From the NCBI GenBank assembly GCA_938009055.1, contig CALLIO010000215.1:1-23300 (forward strand): a stretch of 23,300 nucleotides of DNA, given 5' to 3'. Shown here piece after piece: positions 15,789 to 22,497 of this stretch. Numbering within the stretch: the stretch's first letter is position 1; each line of letters starts with the position of its first letter. The notes beneath the pieces are model-generated. The model was not told the origin of the DNA, did not search any database, and saw only the letters and a list, made by a program, of their open reading frames with translations. Position numbers and translations under genes: made by a program. Origin of the DNA: an uncultured Altererythrobacter sp. (GTDB lineage: Bacteria; Pseudomonadota; Alphaproteobacteria; Sphingomonadales; Sphingomonadaceae).

Positions 15789-18700
15789 CTATAAATCTTT
15801 GAATAGGCTCAAAGCAGAAGCCTTGCGATATCGATCCATTGCATTTTCGAATGGCTCGTTTGGCTTTCCATCCTCAAAATGGGGCAGCAATTCCTCATAC
15901 TTCTTCCGCGCGGCAACACGAGAAACGGAGCGGCCCAAGGCGAGGCGGGTGGCAAGGTTTTCCGGACTGTCACAACCCTCGCGAACGCAGCTCCCGAGCG
16001 TTGCGATTACCAACGGCACCGCCTCGTCCTCCTCATCCTGTGCTGCAAGCAAACGCGCGGGCAAACCCGCTACAAAGGCGATGTCAGGGACGATACGAAG
16101 CACGAAGTGGCGCGAATGCTTGCATTTTGCCTTGTCTTCCTTCGGGTGACATGCCTCAATCACGTTAAGCGGAGAGCCCTTCATCCAAAGCCTGAGCATT
16201 GCAGAAACAACTGGCAGGGCGAACGCGCCCCTGTCGCGCTCAGACGTCAATTTGTCATACTCGCCACCAAACAAGCCTTGGATGTTTTCCGGCCGTACTA
16301 ACTCGAGAAAGCTGTCCGGATTGGCCTCGAACCATTCGAGCAACGCGTCGATAGCAGCCTCAGTAGTCTCGCCAGTTTTGGTGTCTTCGTACAAGTTTGA
16401 CAGTTCGTGGAGAATATTAACCGATACGCCAGTCAGCCCTGACACGCGGTCGAGCCATTTGGAATCGTCTTCTGGTTCTGCACTTTTTCGCGCAGCGAAG
16501 GCGGAAGCGATACGGCTTTCGATCCAATCGGCATCTCCTCTTTGTCGCGCTCGATAGGCGGCAAACGACCGAGATATGATATCTCTGATCGGCGCATCGG
16601 TTCCATTCTCGTCCGAGGCTGGCAAGCGGCTTAAGAAATATGCCGGCATCCCTTGTTCGAATGCGCCTGCGTGAATCTTATCGAGCAGGATGGTTGTTGG
16701 ATCGTCAATCACGAGGCATTGATCGCTCTGAGCAAAAATCGATTGCAGGGTAAGCCAGTGTGAGTTGATGAGGTTCGACTTGTTATCGAACTCAACGACA
16801 CGGCTTGGGACAACAAGCACGAACCCTTGCGAGTTTTCGCCCGCCCGCCCTGCACGTCCCGCAGCATTTAGCAACTCGTGGGCTTCAAGTTGAGCCATCT
16901 TGTCAACTTCCGGATCGAAGCGACTATCGCCCGAAATAATCACGACTTCGCTTGGCAAATTCATACCTTGAGCCAGTGTCGAGGTGGCAAAAAGAACGTC
17001 AATGCCATCCTTCCGCTTGAAAAGGGATTCGTGCAGCAGCCGTTCTTCGCGGAGAAGCAGCCCGTGGTGGCTGGCTGCACCTCCGCCGACCTGCCCATCA
17101 GCTACAGGCGTCAAATAGCAGTGGTCAGCGCCGCCCATTTCTTCAGCGGCCAAGCTATGCCACTTAAGCTCTTCGTCGGTAAGCTTGACCTTGGGCGACT
17201 TCAGCAAATTCGGGAATTCCTTCACCGATGCTTCTGCCAAGACGGTAGATTGAACGAACACGAGTGTTTTGAGACCGCTTGACGCTGAAGCTGCGGCGAT
17301 CAGCGCGCTCGTGTGGTTGCCGTTTGGCGTGAGATACCAGGCGCCACCTTTCGATCTGCCGGTGGAAAGATGGTGTGCATCATCGAGAAGAGGTTGTAAG
17401 GTGTAATCGCTCCGATCCTTGCTAGCCCAGGTTTGCAAGAGACTGAAAAAACCGAATGGCTGAGCAACCAATTCGCGTTTGATTGCCGCAGGTGGGTTCT
17501 TGTGGGTTGAAAATTTTTTCCGCGCCTGTCGAAGGTTAGTTGTAAGTTCATTGATGGTATCGGCAGGATAAACGACGCTACCACGAACTTGACGCGTTGG
17601 CTTCCATGCTAAGCTTAGGGAGAGGCATGCTCGGCCTGTCAGTTCCTCCAGCCATTTCGCAATCTCATCGGCATTTTTCATCATTGCCGAAAGCATGAGC
17701 ATATCTGCCTCGGGAGCGGCTCTAGAAAGATTTAGGATCGCGAGCATTGAATCGATGCTGCGGCGGCTACGATCGGAATCTCGAGGATGAAGCAAATGAC
17801 ATTCGTCAAACACAATAAGGCCGAGGTCCGCAAATGCTTCTGGCTGCGTTGTCAGGAGCATTAAGCAACGCTCTGGTGTGGTGACGATAACCTCGGGCAG
17901 AACAACGATGTCAGAAAACATCACTTCGTCCTCGACGTCACCGACGATTTCGAAGGTATTGAAAGAATCTTTGAGCGCACGCGTCGTCTGATCGACGAGT
18001 GCGTGGGTGGGCACCAGAAAAACCACCTTTTCGCCCCGAATGAGTGATGCAGCTATCTTTAGCTCAGCGAGAGTAGATTTACCGCCACCAGTCGGGAAAC
18101 TGATCGCGGACGATGTTCCCTTCTCGAGATAGTTGCTGGCGATCGCGTCGCGATGATTTCGCCACAGGAAGGGGCGCTTGCGGGCCATTCGGCGAATGAT
18201 TTGCCACCAGGCATCGTCGTCTACGCCTTGCGGAGCTGGCAGGCGGGTCAGCGCGGACTCGATAAGGTCACGCTCCACCGCGATAAGGAGGTTGGCCAAA
18301 TGCAGCGGGCCGGGGAATAGATTAAAGATATGATCGCCGGTTCCGAACACATCCTCAAGCTGACCGACGCTTAGTTCTTTAACTCGAATGAAATAGCTAG
18401 AGGCGGGTTCGATGCCGCCGGCGGCCGGGTCCAGGTCCACCTGCGACAGCAGACGTGTCGCTAGCTTTTTGATGCCCTTGAGCAGCTCTAGATAAAGGGC
18501 GTCGATAGCCTGTTCCGGCGTTGCCTGGTCAGTCTCGATGTCCGGCATATCCTGCTGCCCGACGTTTCGAAGGCGTCCAGTGGCGAGCAATTTGATCGAT
18601 GTCAGGAGCGCGCGTTCCACGGCCGTCCCTTCAGCTAGATCAATTGAAATGCGTTTCGCGCATTCGGCGGCATCGGCATGGGCTTCTGCGACCATGAACA

Positions 18701-19067
18701 GCAGTGCTGCGCAGATTTCAGGAGCTACGCTAGTGGCGTCCAGATAGGAAAGCTCGCCCCTATCGGCCCTAGAGCCAATCAAGCAGACCTGATGAGCAGA
18801 AGCAGCCACAAATGCGGCGGCCGCGCGATTGTCACGCTCGGGCAAGAGTGCGACAAATGCCTCATGCGCAGCGGCTAACCGGCGAACCTCGAGCAACGTT
18901 TCTTCAAGCGTTTCGGAAGCTTTCTCGGTTTCTGCTCCACGAAGCCTAATCTTTGCGGCGACGATATCGGCGAATGCCTCGGTAAGGCGCTTGGGGAGCG
19001 CTTCCAAATCGAGCCCTTCGAGCGGCGGAGAAGCGGCGATCAACGCGGAAGTGATTGGATCAAACAT
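15789..19067 (-). CDS. DEAD/DEAH-box helicase of a nuclease-helicase defence pair (HamB-like)
   Basis: A 1092-residue superfamily 2 helicase of Ski2-like look. After a 300-residue helical N-terminus come motif I SFPTGGGKS (about 323-331), Ia FLVPTHALVDQ, Walker B DECH (about 421-424), motif III SAMM, motif V ATSTLAQGMNLP (about 694) and motif VI NAAGRAGRAGE (about 734). A 320-residue C-terminal region follows. I start it at the ATG at 19067, which overlaps the upstream nuclease gene by 8 bp and has AAGGCG before it; a frame opening at 19094 is also possible. Tight coupling to a PD-(D/E)XK-like gene matches Hachiman (HamA-HamB), where the helicase scans DNA and releases the nuclease. The match is by architecture and motifs only. 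Confidence 0.82.
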   Translation of the reverse strand: MFDPITSALIAASPPLEGLDLEALPKRLTEAFADIVAAKIRLRGAETEKASETLEETLLEVRRLAAAHEAFVALLPERDNRAAAAFVAASAHQVCLIGSRADRGELSYLDATSVAPEICAALLFMVAEAHADAAECAKRISIDLAEGTAVERALLTSIKLLATGRLRNVGQQDMPDIETDQATPEQAIDALYLELLKGIKKLATRLLSQVDLDPAAGGIEPASSYFIRVKELSVGQLEDVFGTGDHIFNLFPGPLHLANLLIAVERDLIESALTRLPAPQGVDDDAWWQIIRRMARKRPFLWRNHRDAIASNYLEKGTSSAISFPTGGGKSTLAELKIAASLIRGEKVVFLVPTHALVDQTTRALKDSFNTFEIVGDVEDEVMFSDIVVLPEVIVTTPERCLMLLTTQPEAFADLGLIVFDECHLLHPRDSDRSRRSIDSMLAILNLSRAAPEADMLMLSAMMKNADEIAKWLEELTGRACLSLSLAWKPTRQVRGSVVYPADTINELTTNLRQARKKFSTHKNPPAAIKRELVAQPFGFFSLLQTWASKDRSDYTLQPLLDDAHHLSTGRSKGGAWYLTPNGNHTSALIAAASASSGLKTLVFVQSTVLAEASVKEFPNLLKSPKVKLTDEELKWHSLAAEEMGGADHCYLTPVADGQVGGGAASHHGLLLREERLLHESLFKRKDGIDVLFATSTLAQGMNLPSEVVIISGDSRFDPEVDKMAQLEAHELLNAAGRAGRAGENSQGFVLVVPSRVVEFDNKSNLINSHWLTLQSIFAQSDQCLVIDDPTTILLDKIHAGAFEQGMPAYFLSRLPASDENGTDAPIRDIISRSFAAYRARQRGDADWIESRIASAFAARKSAEPEDDSKWLDRVSGLTGVSVNILHELSNLYEDTKTGETTEAAIDALLEWFEANPDSFLELVRPENIQGLFGGEYDKLTSERDRGAFALPVVSAMLRLWMKGSPLNVIEACHPKEDKAKCKHSRHFVLRIVPDIAFVAGLPARLLAAQDEEDEAVPLVIATLGSCVREGCDSPENLATRLALGRSVSRVAARKKYEELLPHFEDGKPNEPFENAMDRYRKASALSLFKDL

Positions 19068-19857
19068 TCGCAATCGCCTTGATTTTCTCGGCAACCAAAT
19101 CAGAAAAGTTGGTCATCCACTCTCGAAGATCTTCAAAGTGCATAGTTTCGGCGCGGCGGCGAACAACACCGCCATCCGCAGAAACGTCGTAGTGCTTGAA
19201 GAGCTTTTTGCGCTTATCATGAGATTTGTGCCTGTCGTCGATGCTGACGCTAACGCGGTAGCGGCGCGCTTCCTGCCACAAGATGCGATCTATAGCGTGG
19301 TCGATATCCAGGTCAGGATGCACCTGTTGCTGCCGCTCAAGGATTGCTGATACTTCATGGGTTAGCTCAGCGATCCGCCCACCGGCTTCGAGGTGTTCGA
19401 TATCGGGCCATACCTCACGCTTGATTGTTCGGCGCGCTTTCTCAGTGGCCTTGTCTTCGAAGATCACGACAGCGGTCACCGACTTGCAGTCATCTGAAAT
19501 TTCCAACTGCAAGCCGTCAAAGCCCTTGTGCGCATGGAAGATGTGAGGGGGAGCGAGCGCTGCTCCTTGCTTTTCCTGATTGGCGGCAATCCAGGATATT
19601 ATCTGGAACAACCAGCCATCACGATGCCATGGATCACCATTTTTTGCGACCTTCAGCTTCTTAAGCGCGTCTGCCGCGTGCTGAGCGGAACCCGCTGGAG
19701 CTGAGACCGCTAGACCTTCGAGGATTTGCGCAATATGCCGATATTGTCCCAACGCCACGCGCGCCACGCGTTCGGCCAGAATGTCGATGTCTTCGACTTC
19801 CCATTCCCAGCCGTGGCAGAGATTGTCATGGTCTAATTGTTTAAGAACTAACGTCAT
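19060..19857 (-). CDS. PD-(D/E)XK-like nuclease partner (HamA/DUF1837-like)
   Basis: A 265-residue protein and first gene of the pair with the helicase. The middle holds a nuclease-like core: GFDGLQLEI with D114, then a beta strand VVIFEDKAT giving E134-x-K136, the D...ExK pattern of PD-(D/E)XK enzymes. The N-terminus (about 15-95) is helical; the C-terminal part (about 200-265) is basic. Size, gene order and overlap with a large helicase fit HamA of Hachiman or AbpA, but the detailed sequence around FEDKAT is not one I can firmly place in DUF1837, so a related undescribed family is possible. The start ATG at 19857 has a weak AAAGAAAG upstream. A likely promoter with an inverted repeat lies just before it. 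Confidence 0.72.
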   Translation of the reverse strand: MTLVLKQLDHDNLCHGWEWEVEDIDILAERVARVALGQYRHIAQILEGLAVSAPAGSAQHAADALKKLKVAKNGDPWHRDGWLFQIISWIAANQEKQGAALAPPHIFHAHKGFDGLQLEISDDCKSVTAVVIFEDKATEKARRTIKREVWPDIEHLEAGGRIAELTHEVSAILERQQQVHPDLDIDHAIDRILWQEARRYRVSVSIDDRHKSHDKRKKLFKHYDVSADGGVVRRRAETMHFEDLREWMTNFSDLVAEKIKAIANV

Positions 19858-19871
19858 CTTTCTTTTGGGTC

Positions 19872-19913
19872 AGAATAGGCTGGTGATTTCGTTAATCAAA
19901 CTACGATTTGATT
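19872..19913 (-). promoter_or_regulatory. Promoter of the nuclease-helicase operon with an inverted repeat
   Basis: Read on the reverse strand, TTGATT (19894-19899), a 16-bp spacer and TATTCT (19872-19877) form a plausible promoter 15 bp from the nuclease gene. A perfect inverted repeat, AATCAAA-CTACGA-TTTGATT (19894-19913), covers the -35 box and looks like an operator for a dimeric repressor. No dedicated regulator gene is next to the operon. Confidence 0.5.
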
Positions 19914-20089
19914 TGTAATAGCTTCGATCTCGACGTCTGGCGGGTGGCTTCCGCGACACTAGGCCAATTGAAAAACCAAGGCCATTCTTTTGGGGCATGG
20001 CGGGGCGCTCCGACGTCGCAACGAACGGCAGCTTCCGGTTAGACCTAACGCGGTCGGCTATAACTTAGATTGGGGCGCAAAGCCGACAC

Positions 20090-20260
20090 TTGTCGGTGTT
20101 CGATAAAGACTTCGGCAAACGCTTTGCACTTTGGTCCTTCCTGCACATGTTCGGGTCCGCCCCCGATCTCGATATGGCGTTCGAGAACGAGGAAGACCGG
20201 GAAGCAGCCCGCAACTTCATGGATCTGCTGGCGGCATCGGAAGGCGATGGGGCAGGTTGA
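20090..20260 (+). pseudogene. Short coding remnant or very small gene, unknown
   Basis: A 56-codon open frame beginning TTG or GTG and reading SVFDKDFGKRFALW, then HMFGSAPDLDMAFENEEDRE, and ending LLAASEGDGAG before TGA. Its composition (aromatic, acidic, amphipathic) and GC-rich third positions look like real protein, unlike the other two frames here. An upstream stop near 20066 closes the frame and there is no clear ribosome binding site. The simplest reading is the 3' end of a larger gene that normally lies upstream of ssb in this element family, cut off by recombination. A genuine 54-57-residue gene is the alternative. The family is not recognised. The stretch 19914-20089 before it holds nothing I can support. 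Confidence 0.45.
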
Positions 20261-20378
20261 TTGCAGCAGGGTCACGTGAGCCTTCAGGCCCGCACCTGAT
20301 ACCCATCCGGCTTTCTTCGCGAACAGTCCTGAACCAGGTCAGCTGAGGACAGCAACCCGTTCCTTTGCCGGCCGTGTT

Positions 20379-20440
20379 GGCAGCTGCGCTGCCTGCCCGC
20401 ACCACCCGTCATGAACGGGTTTCCCTTGGAGCTTCGCTCC
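20379..20440 (+). promoter_or_regulatory. Series of hairpins upstream of ssb copy B
   Basis: Three short perfect stems follow one another: GGCAG-CTGCG-CTGCC (20379-20393), ACCCGT-CATGA-ACGGGT (20404-20420) and GGAGC-TTC-GCTCC (20428-20440). A fourth is the ssb leader hairpin (20487-20503). Such a run before an ssb gene recalls the folded single-stranded promoters in the leading regions of conjugative plasmids (Frpo/ssi type), but the role here is inferred. Whether the left copy has them cannot be seen, since the window starts too late. Confidence 0.5.
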
Positions 20441-20486
20441 TGCGGTGCAGCCCTCCCATGCCCTGCTTCTTCTGGATGTTCTCAAG

Positions 20487-20503
20487 CCGGAGATGGTCTC
20501 CGG
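20487..20503 (+). promoter_or_regulatory. Hairpin in the ssb copy B leader
   Basis: The same CCGGAGA-TGG-TCTCCGG stem-loop as at 21-37, 26 bp before the start codon. Flanking bases TTTGAGGAACTGAAGGAA are also kept in both copies, including the ribosome binding site. Confidence 0.6.
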
Positions 20504-20529
20504 TTTGAGGAACTGAAGGAACTTACATC

Positions 20530-20928
20530 ATGACCAATATCGCAATCCTCACCGGCCGCATCGCCCGCGATCCTGACACCCGCGAGACCAAAGGCGGCAC
20601 CAACGTTACCGGGATCACCGTCGTCACCGATCGCCCCGCGCGCGACAAGGACGGCAAGACCTACAAGGACGAGAACGGCTACACCGCCAAGGAAAGCGAG
20701 TTCCACCGGGTGACCTGCTTCAACGGCCTCGCCAAGACCGTCGGCCAGTATTGCTCCAAGGGCCAGCTGGTTTCGGTCCAGGGCCGCATCCACTACACCC
20801 AGTGGGAGGACAAGGACGGGGTCACCCGCTACGGCACCGAGATCCTCGCCGACAAGGTCGATTTTCTCTCACGCGGCAACGGGTCGAGCGACGACAACGA
20901 CAACACCGACGCTCCCGAGATCGACTGA
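20530..20928 (+). CDS. ssb: Single-stranded DNA-binding protein (copy B)
   Basis: A 132-residue SSB nearly identical to copy A. The OB fold (1-115) differs at only a few places, such as DPDTRE for DPESRE and VGQYC for VGQFC. The acidic tail is more diverged (GSSDDNDNTDAPEID) but keeps the terminal APEID, so this ending, and not a DDDIPF tip, is the conserved feature of the family. GAAGGAA precedes the ATG. It probably protects transferred single strands. If the 18-bp repeats are real attachment sites, this copy belongs to the inserted element while copy A belongs to the backbone. Confidence 0.93.
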   Translation: MTNIAILTGRIARDPDTRETKGGTNVTGITVVTDRPARDKDGKTYKDENGYTAKESEFHRVTCFNGLAKTVGQYCSKGQLVSVQGRIHYTQWEDKDGVTRYGTEILADKVDFLSRGNGSSDDNDNTDAPEID

Positions 20929-20951
20929 ACTCTCCCGTCGGTCTCCCTCCC

Positions 20952-20985
20952 GAAGGGGTCCTGTCCTACCGGACAGCGCCCCTTC
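20952..20985 (+). terminator. Terminator-like hairpin after ssb copy B
   Basis: GAAGGGG and CTGTCC pair with GGACAG and CCCCTTC around a TACC loop, leaving small mismatches. It lies 23 bp after the ssb stop, the same place as the hairpin at 484-518 but with different stem bases. The T run is short. Confidence 0.6.
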
Positions 20986-21022
20986 TTGCGTTGTCCAAAC
21001 TGTCTGGCGGGGGAGGGGGCCT

Positions 21023-21236
21023 GGCTCACGGTTGTCCCATTCTGATGGGCGCGCAACCGGCGCGTCAAGGACGGCAGGGTCCCACCATTTTGCCTCCCCT
21101 TCGCTTGGCTTCGGTCCGACAAAATCGTCACCCCTACCGCCCCTTCGCGGTCGCCCTTCGGGACGATCCCTGACCCGCCGGCTGCACGCCCATCCGTCCT
21201 GCTCCTGCCGTCAACGGCAGACATCAGGAGGATACA
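21023..21236 (+). other. Conserved structured non-coding block (copy B)
   Basis: Counterpart of 919-1135. It keeps GGCTCACGG, GGCGCGTCAAGGACGGC, CCACCATTTTGCC, CCGACAAAATCG and GATCCCTGACCCGCC. Hairpins sit at the same positions with altered bases: ACCGC-CCCTTC-GCGGT at 21136-21151, and TCG-CCC-TTC-GGG-A-CGA at 21151-21166. No frame is shared between the copies, so the conservation is not coding. It leads directly into the CAGGAGG ribosome binding site of the 73-residue gene. Confidence 0.65.
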
Positions 21237-21458
21237 ATGGCTACGCAATTTCAACGCATTTCGACTTCGGACCGCTACTTTGACGCGCTGGCTGTGGCAG
21301 AGCGCCGGGCGCTGCACAGCTTCTTCGATCAGCATATCATTGAGGATCGCGAGCTTGGATACGTCGCACTCGACGAAGGTGACTACAATGCGCTTCCGGC
21401 GCACCTTGCAGCGCGCGTCGTGCATACCATTCACGGGGCGATGTCAGACGAGTTCTGA
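21237..21458 (+). CDS. Conserved 73-aa protein of unknown function (copy B)
   Basis: Second copy of the 73-residue protein, starting MATQFQRIST. From residue 14 it closely follows copy A (AERRALHSFFDQH, ALDEGDYNALPAHLA, C-terminal DEF). Changes such as VV to II and D to E are conservative, and the first 13 residues are unrelated, which points to selection on the body of the protein. CAGGAGG lies 6 bp before the ATG. No known domain, membrane segment or signal is seen. It ends a module with ssb. Confidence 0.85.
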   Translation: MATQFQRISTSDRYFDALAVAERRALHSFFDQHIIEDRELGYVALDEGDYNALPAHLAARVVHTIHGAMSDEF

Positions 21459-21471
21459 CCGCACGAACAGA

Positions 21472-21503
21472 GCAGGGGCCGGGAACGACTCCTGCCCTTT
21501 TTT
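21472..21503 (+). terminator. Intrinsic terminator after the 73-aa gene (copy B)
   Basis: A GC-rich stem starting GCAGGGG pairs with the CTCCTGC end (one G-U pair, an inner mismatch), then CCC and six T. It matches the terminator at 1368-1401 in place and form. Confidence 0.8.
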
Positions 21504-21536
21504 CATGTTTGCAGGGGTAAGCGGTTGACCTACCGC

Positions 21537-21908
21537 TCAGCGAACGAGCTGGCCCTCGCTGGTTGATTGATCGGCGCCAGTCAGTGCAGTTGTTCCATCC
21601 AAAAAAGGCGGCGCGAGGCTGTGCACATCAATTCGACTGACGAACATGTCGATAGACTCTTCCCGACACATGCGAACAGTGGTCGAGGGCCAATACTCTG
21701 CAAGCGGCGCGTATAAATCGCCCCATGAACAGCGTCCCTTCAACTGGCCATTTGTCACCAAACTAAGGCCAGTTGGTAGCCCAGAGCCGATTCCTCTTAG
21801 AATCTCGCTTTGTCCCAAGAAAGCCAACCTGCGCCCGCTCCAAAAATAAAGCCGAAAATTCAGTGTATTGAACGGTTGCTCCAAGTTGCCGGAAACGCCT
21901 ACGCACAT
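21537..21908 (-). CDS. Possible reverse-strand protein or gene fragment
   Basis: An open frame of 123 residues from an ATG at 21908 (a longer frame could begin at TTG 21947, within 10 bp of the right attachment repeat). The product (LYFWSGRRLAFLGQ, later WGDLYAPLAEYWPSTT and ESIDMFVSRIDVHSLAPPF) looks more protein-like than shadow frames, with aromatic and hydrophobic segments in order. No family is recognised and no ribosome binding site is obvious. It may be the remaining part of a gene broken by recombination at the attachment site. Confidence is low; no strong competitor ORF lies in this stretch. Confidence 0.35.
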   Translation of the reverse strand: MCVGVSGNLEQPFNTLNFRLYFWSGRRLAFLGQSEILRGIGSGLPTGLSLVTNGQLKGRCSWGDLYAPLAEYWPSTTVRMCREESIDMFVSRIDVHSLAPPFLDGTTALTGADQSTSEGQLVR

Positions 21909-21920
21909 TGAAACTTGACA

Positions 21921-21938
21921 GCACACCGTACGCAGCGG
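21921..21938 (+). other. attR: Probable attachment site, right (attR core)
   Basis: Exact second copy of GCACACCGTACGCAGCGG, 20,141 bp from the first and in the same orientation. It is preceded directly by TTGACA (21915-21920), a perfect -35 hexamer. Beyond the core the right flank bears no likeness to the left flank. Confidence 0.7.
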
Positions 21939-21991
21939 GGCTGGCAAGTAAGATCATGAAGTTTATCATGAATTTGGCAATGTCCACTTCT

Positions 21992-22114
21992 GTGCCAGTC
22001 GTGTGCCAATGGCTTTATCGACTGTGCCAGAGTGTGCTGAATTCACTTAGCACATTGAATTTCTGTCCTAATTTTCCGGTTTCCTACACCCTATTGCCCG
22101 TGCCAGAGTGGCAC
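21992..22114 (+). promoter_or_regulatory. GTGCCA repeats and palindromes before the transfer genes (candidate oriT or operator region)
   Basis: GTGCCA occurs at 21992, 22003, 22024 and 22100, the first two 11 bp apart, so on the same helix face. The last copy is half of a perfect palindrome GTGCCA-GAG-TGGCAC (22100-22114). Another inverted repeat, TGTGCT-N10-AGCACA, spans 22033-22054. The region is AT-richer than its surroundings and lies just before a ribbon-helix-helix-like gene and traD, as expected for oriT or for the binding sites of that protein. No nick site is identified. Confidence 0.5.
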
Positions 22115-22167
22115 TCACTTTTCCGAAGAGTGAACCAGGTTCTTTTTAGCAAAGGGAACTTGGATTC

Positions 22168-22497
22168 ATGCAAAGACATCATCGTTTTGTGACCTATGTC
22201 ACGCCTCTCATTGCCGAGTGGATTAAGACTCAGGCTGATGAGCGGCGGGTAAGTTCAAGCATCGTGATTGGCGATTGCATTTTTGATGCCTGGCAGCGTG
22301 ACACCGAAGCCGATTTGAACACGCCTGCGACCGATCCGGTTCGCCAGAACATTTTCATCACGGTAGCTTTGGATGCGCTGCTCACGCACCATTCTGTGCC
22401 CGATCTGCGCGAGCAGACGGTCGCGGCCTATCAGCGCCGGCTGGAGCGTTTGGGGCTCGTTGCGCCGCGCCCGCAAGGGGGCGGCGATGAAGCATAA
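22168..22497 (+). CDS. Ribbon-helix-helix-like transfer accessory protein
   Basis: A 109-residue protein. Residues about 6-42 (RFVTYVTPLIAEWIKTQADE, then RRVSSSIVIGDCI) have the strand-helix-helix pattern of MobC/TraY-type DNA-binding proteins. A second helical part follows (about 60-97) and the tail is Gly/Pro-rich. Such proteins bind near oriT and help the relaxase, and some repress their own operon. AAAGGGA about 11 bp upstream is the likely ribosome binding site. It overlaps traD by 11 bp. The repeats at 21992-22114 are good candidates for its binding sites. The family assignment rests on fold pattern only. Confidence 0.65.
   Translation: MQRHHRFVTYVTPLIAEWIKTQADERRVSSSIVIGDCIFDAWQRDTEADLNTPATDPVRQNIFITVALDALLTHHSVPDLREQTVAAYQRRLERLGLVAPRPQGGGDEA

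Larger units (their letters stand above)
20467..21503 (+). repeat. Right copy of the duplicated ssb / 73-aa-protein module
   Basis: Direct repeat of 1-1401, starting at least at the base matching window position 1. It keeps the leader hairpin, ssb, terminator, structured block, 73-residue gene and final terminator, but lacks the reverse-strand gene found in the left copy. Nucleotide differences are mostly silent or lie in the SSB tail and intergenic loops. Confidence 0.9.
1780..21938 (+). mobile_element. Inferred 20.1-kb integrative cargo element
   Basis: The element is bounded by the two 18-bp direct repeats, with tandem tyrosine recombinases at its left end. Inside are the MarR-controlled efflux operon, the nuclease-STAND gene, the nuclease/helicase pair, a gene fragment, the second ssb module and a reverse-strand ORF. 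To its right are transfer genes and to its left another ssb module, so the host DNA is itself conjugative. The boundaries are inferred from the repeats alone. The alternative is that the whole stretch arose by recombination between two ICEs carrying related ssb modules. Confidence 0.55.

Noticed and set aside
19060..19094. Helicase start at 19094
   Set aside because: The extra nine residues (MPRKSRRLR) lie wholly within the upstream nuclease gene. The ATG at 19067 gives the typical short overlap and has a better ribosome binding site, though the longer form is not excluded.
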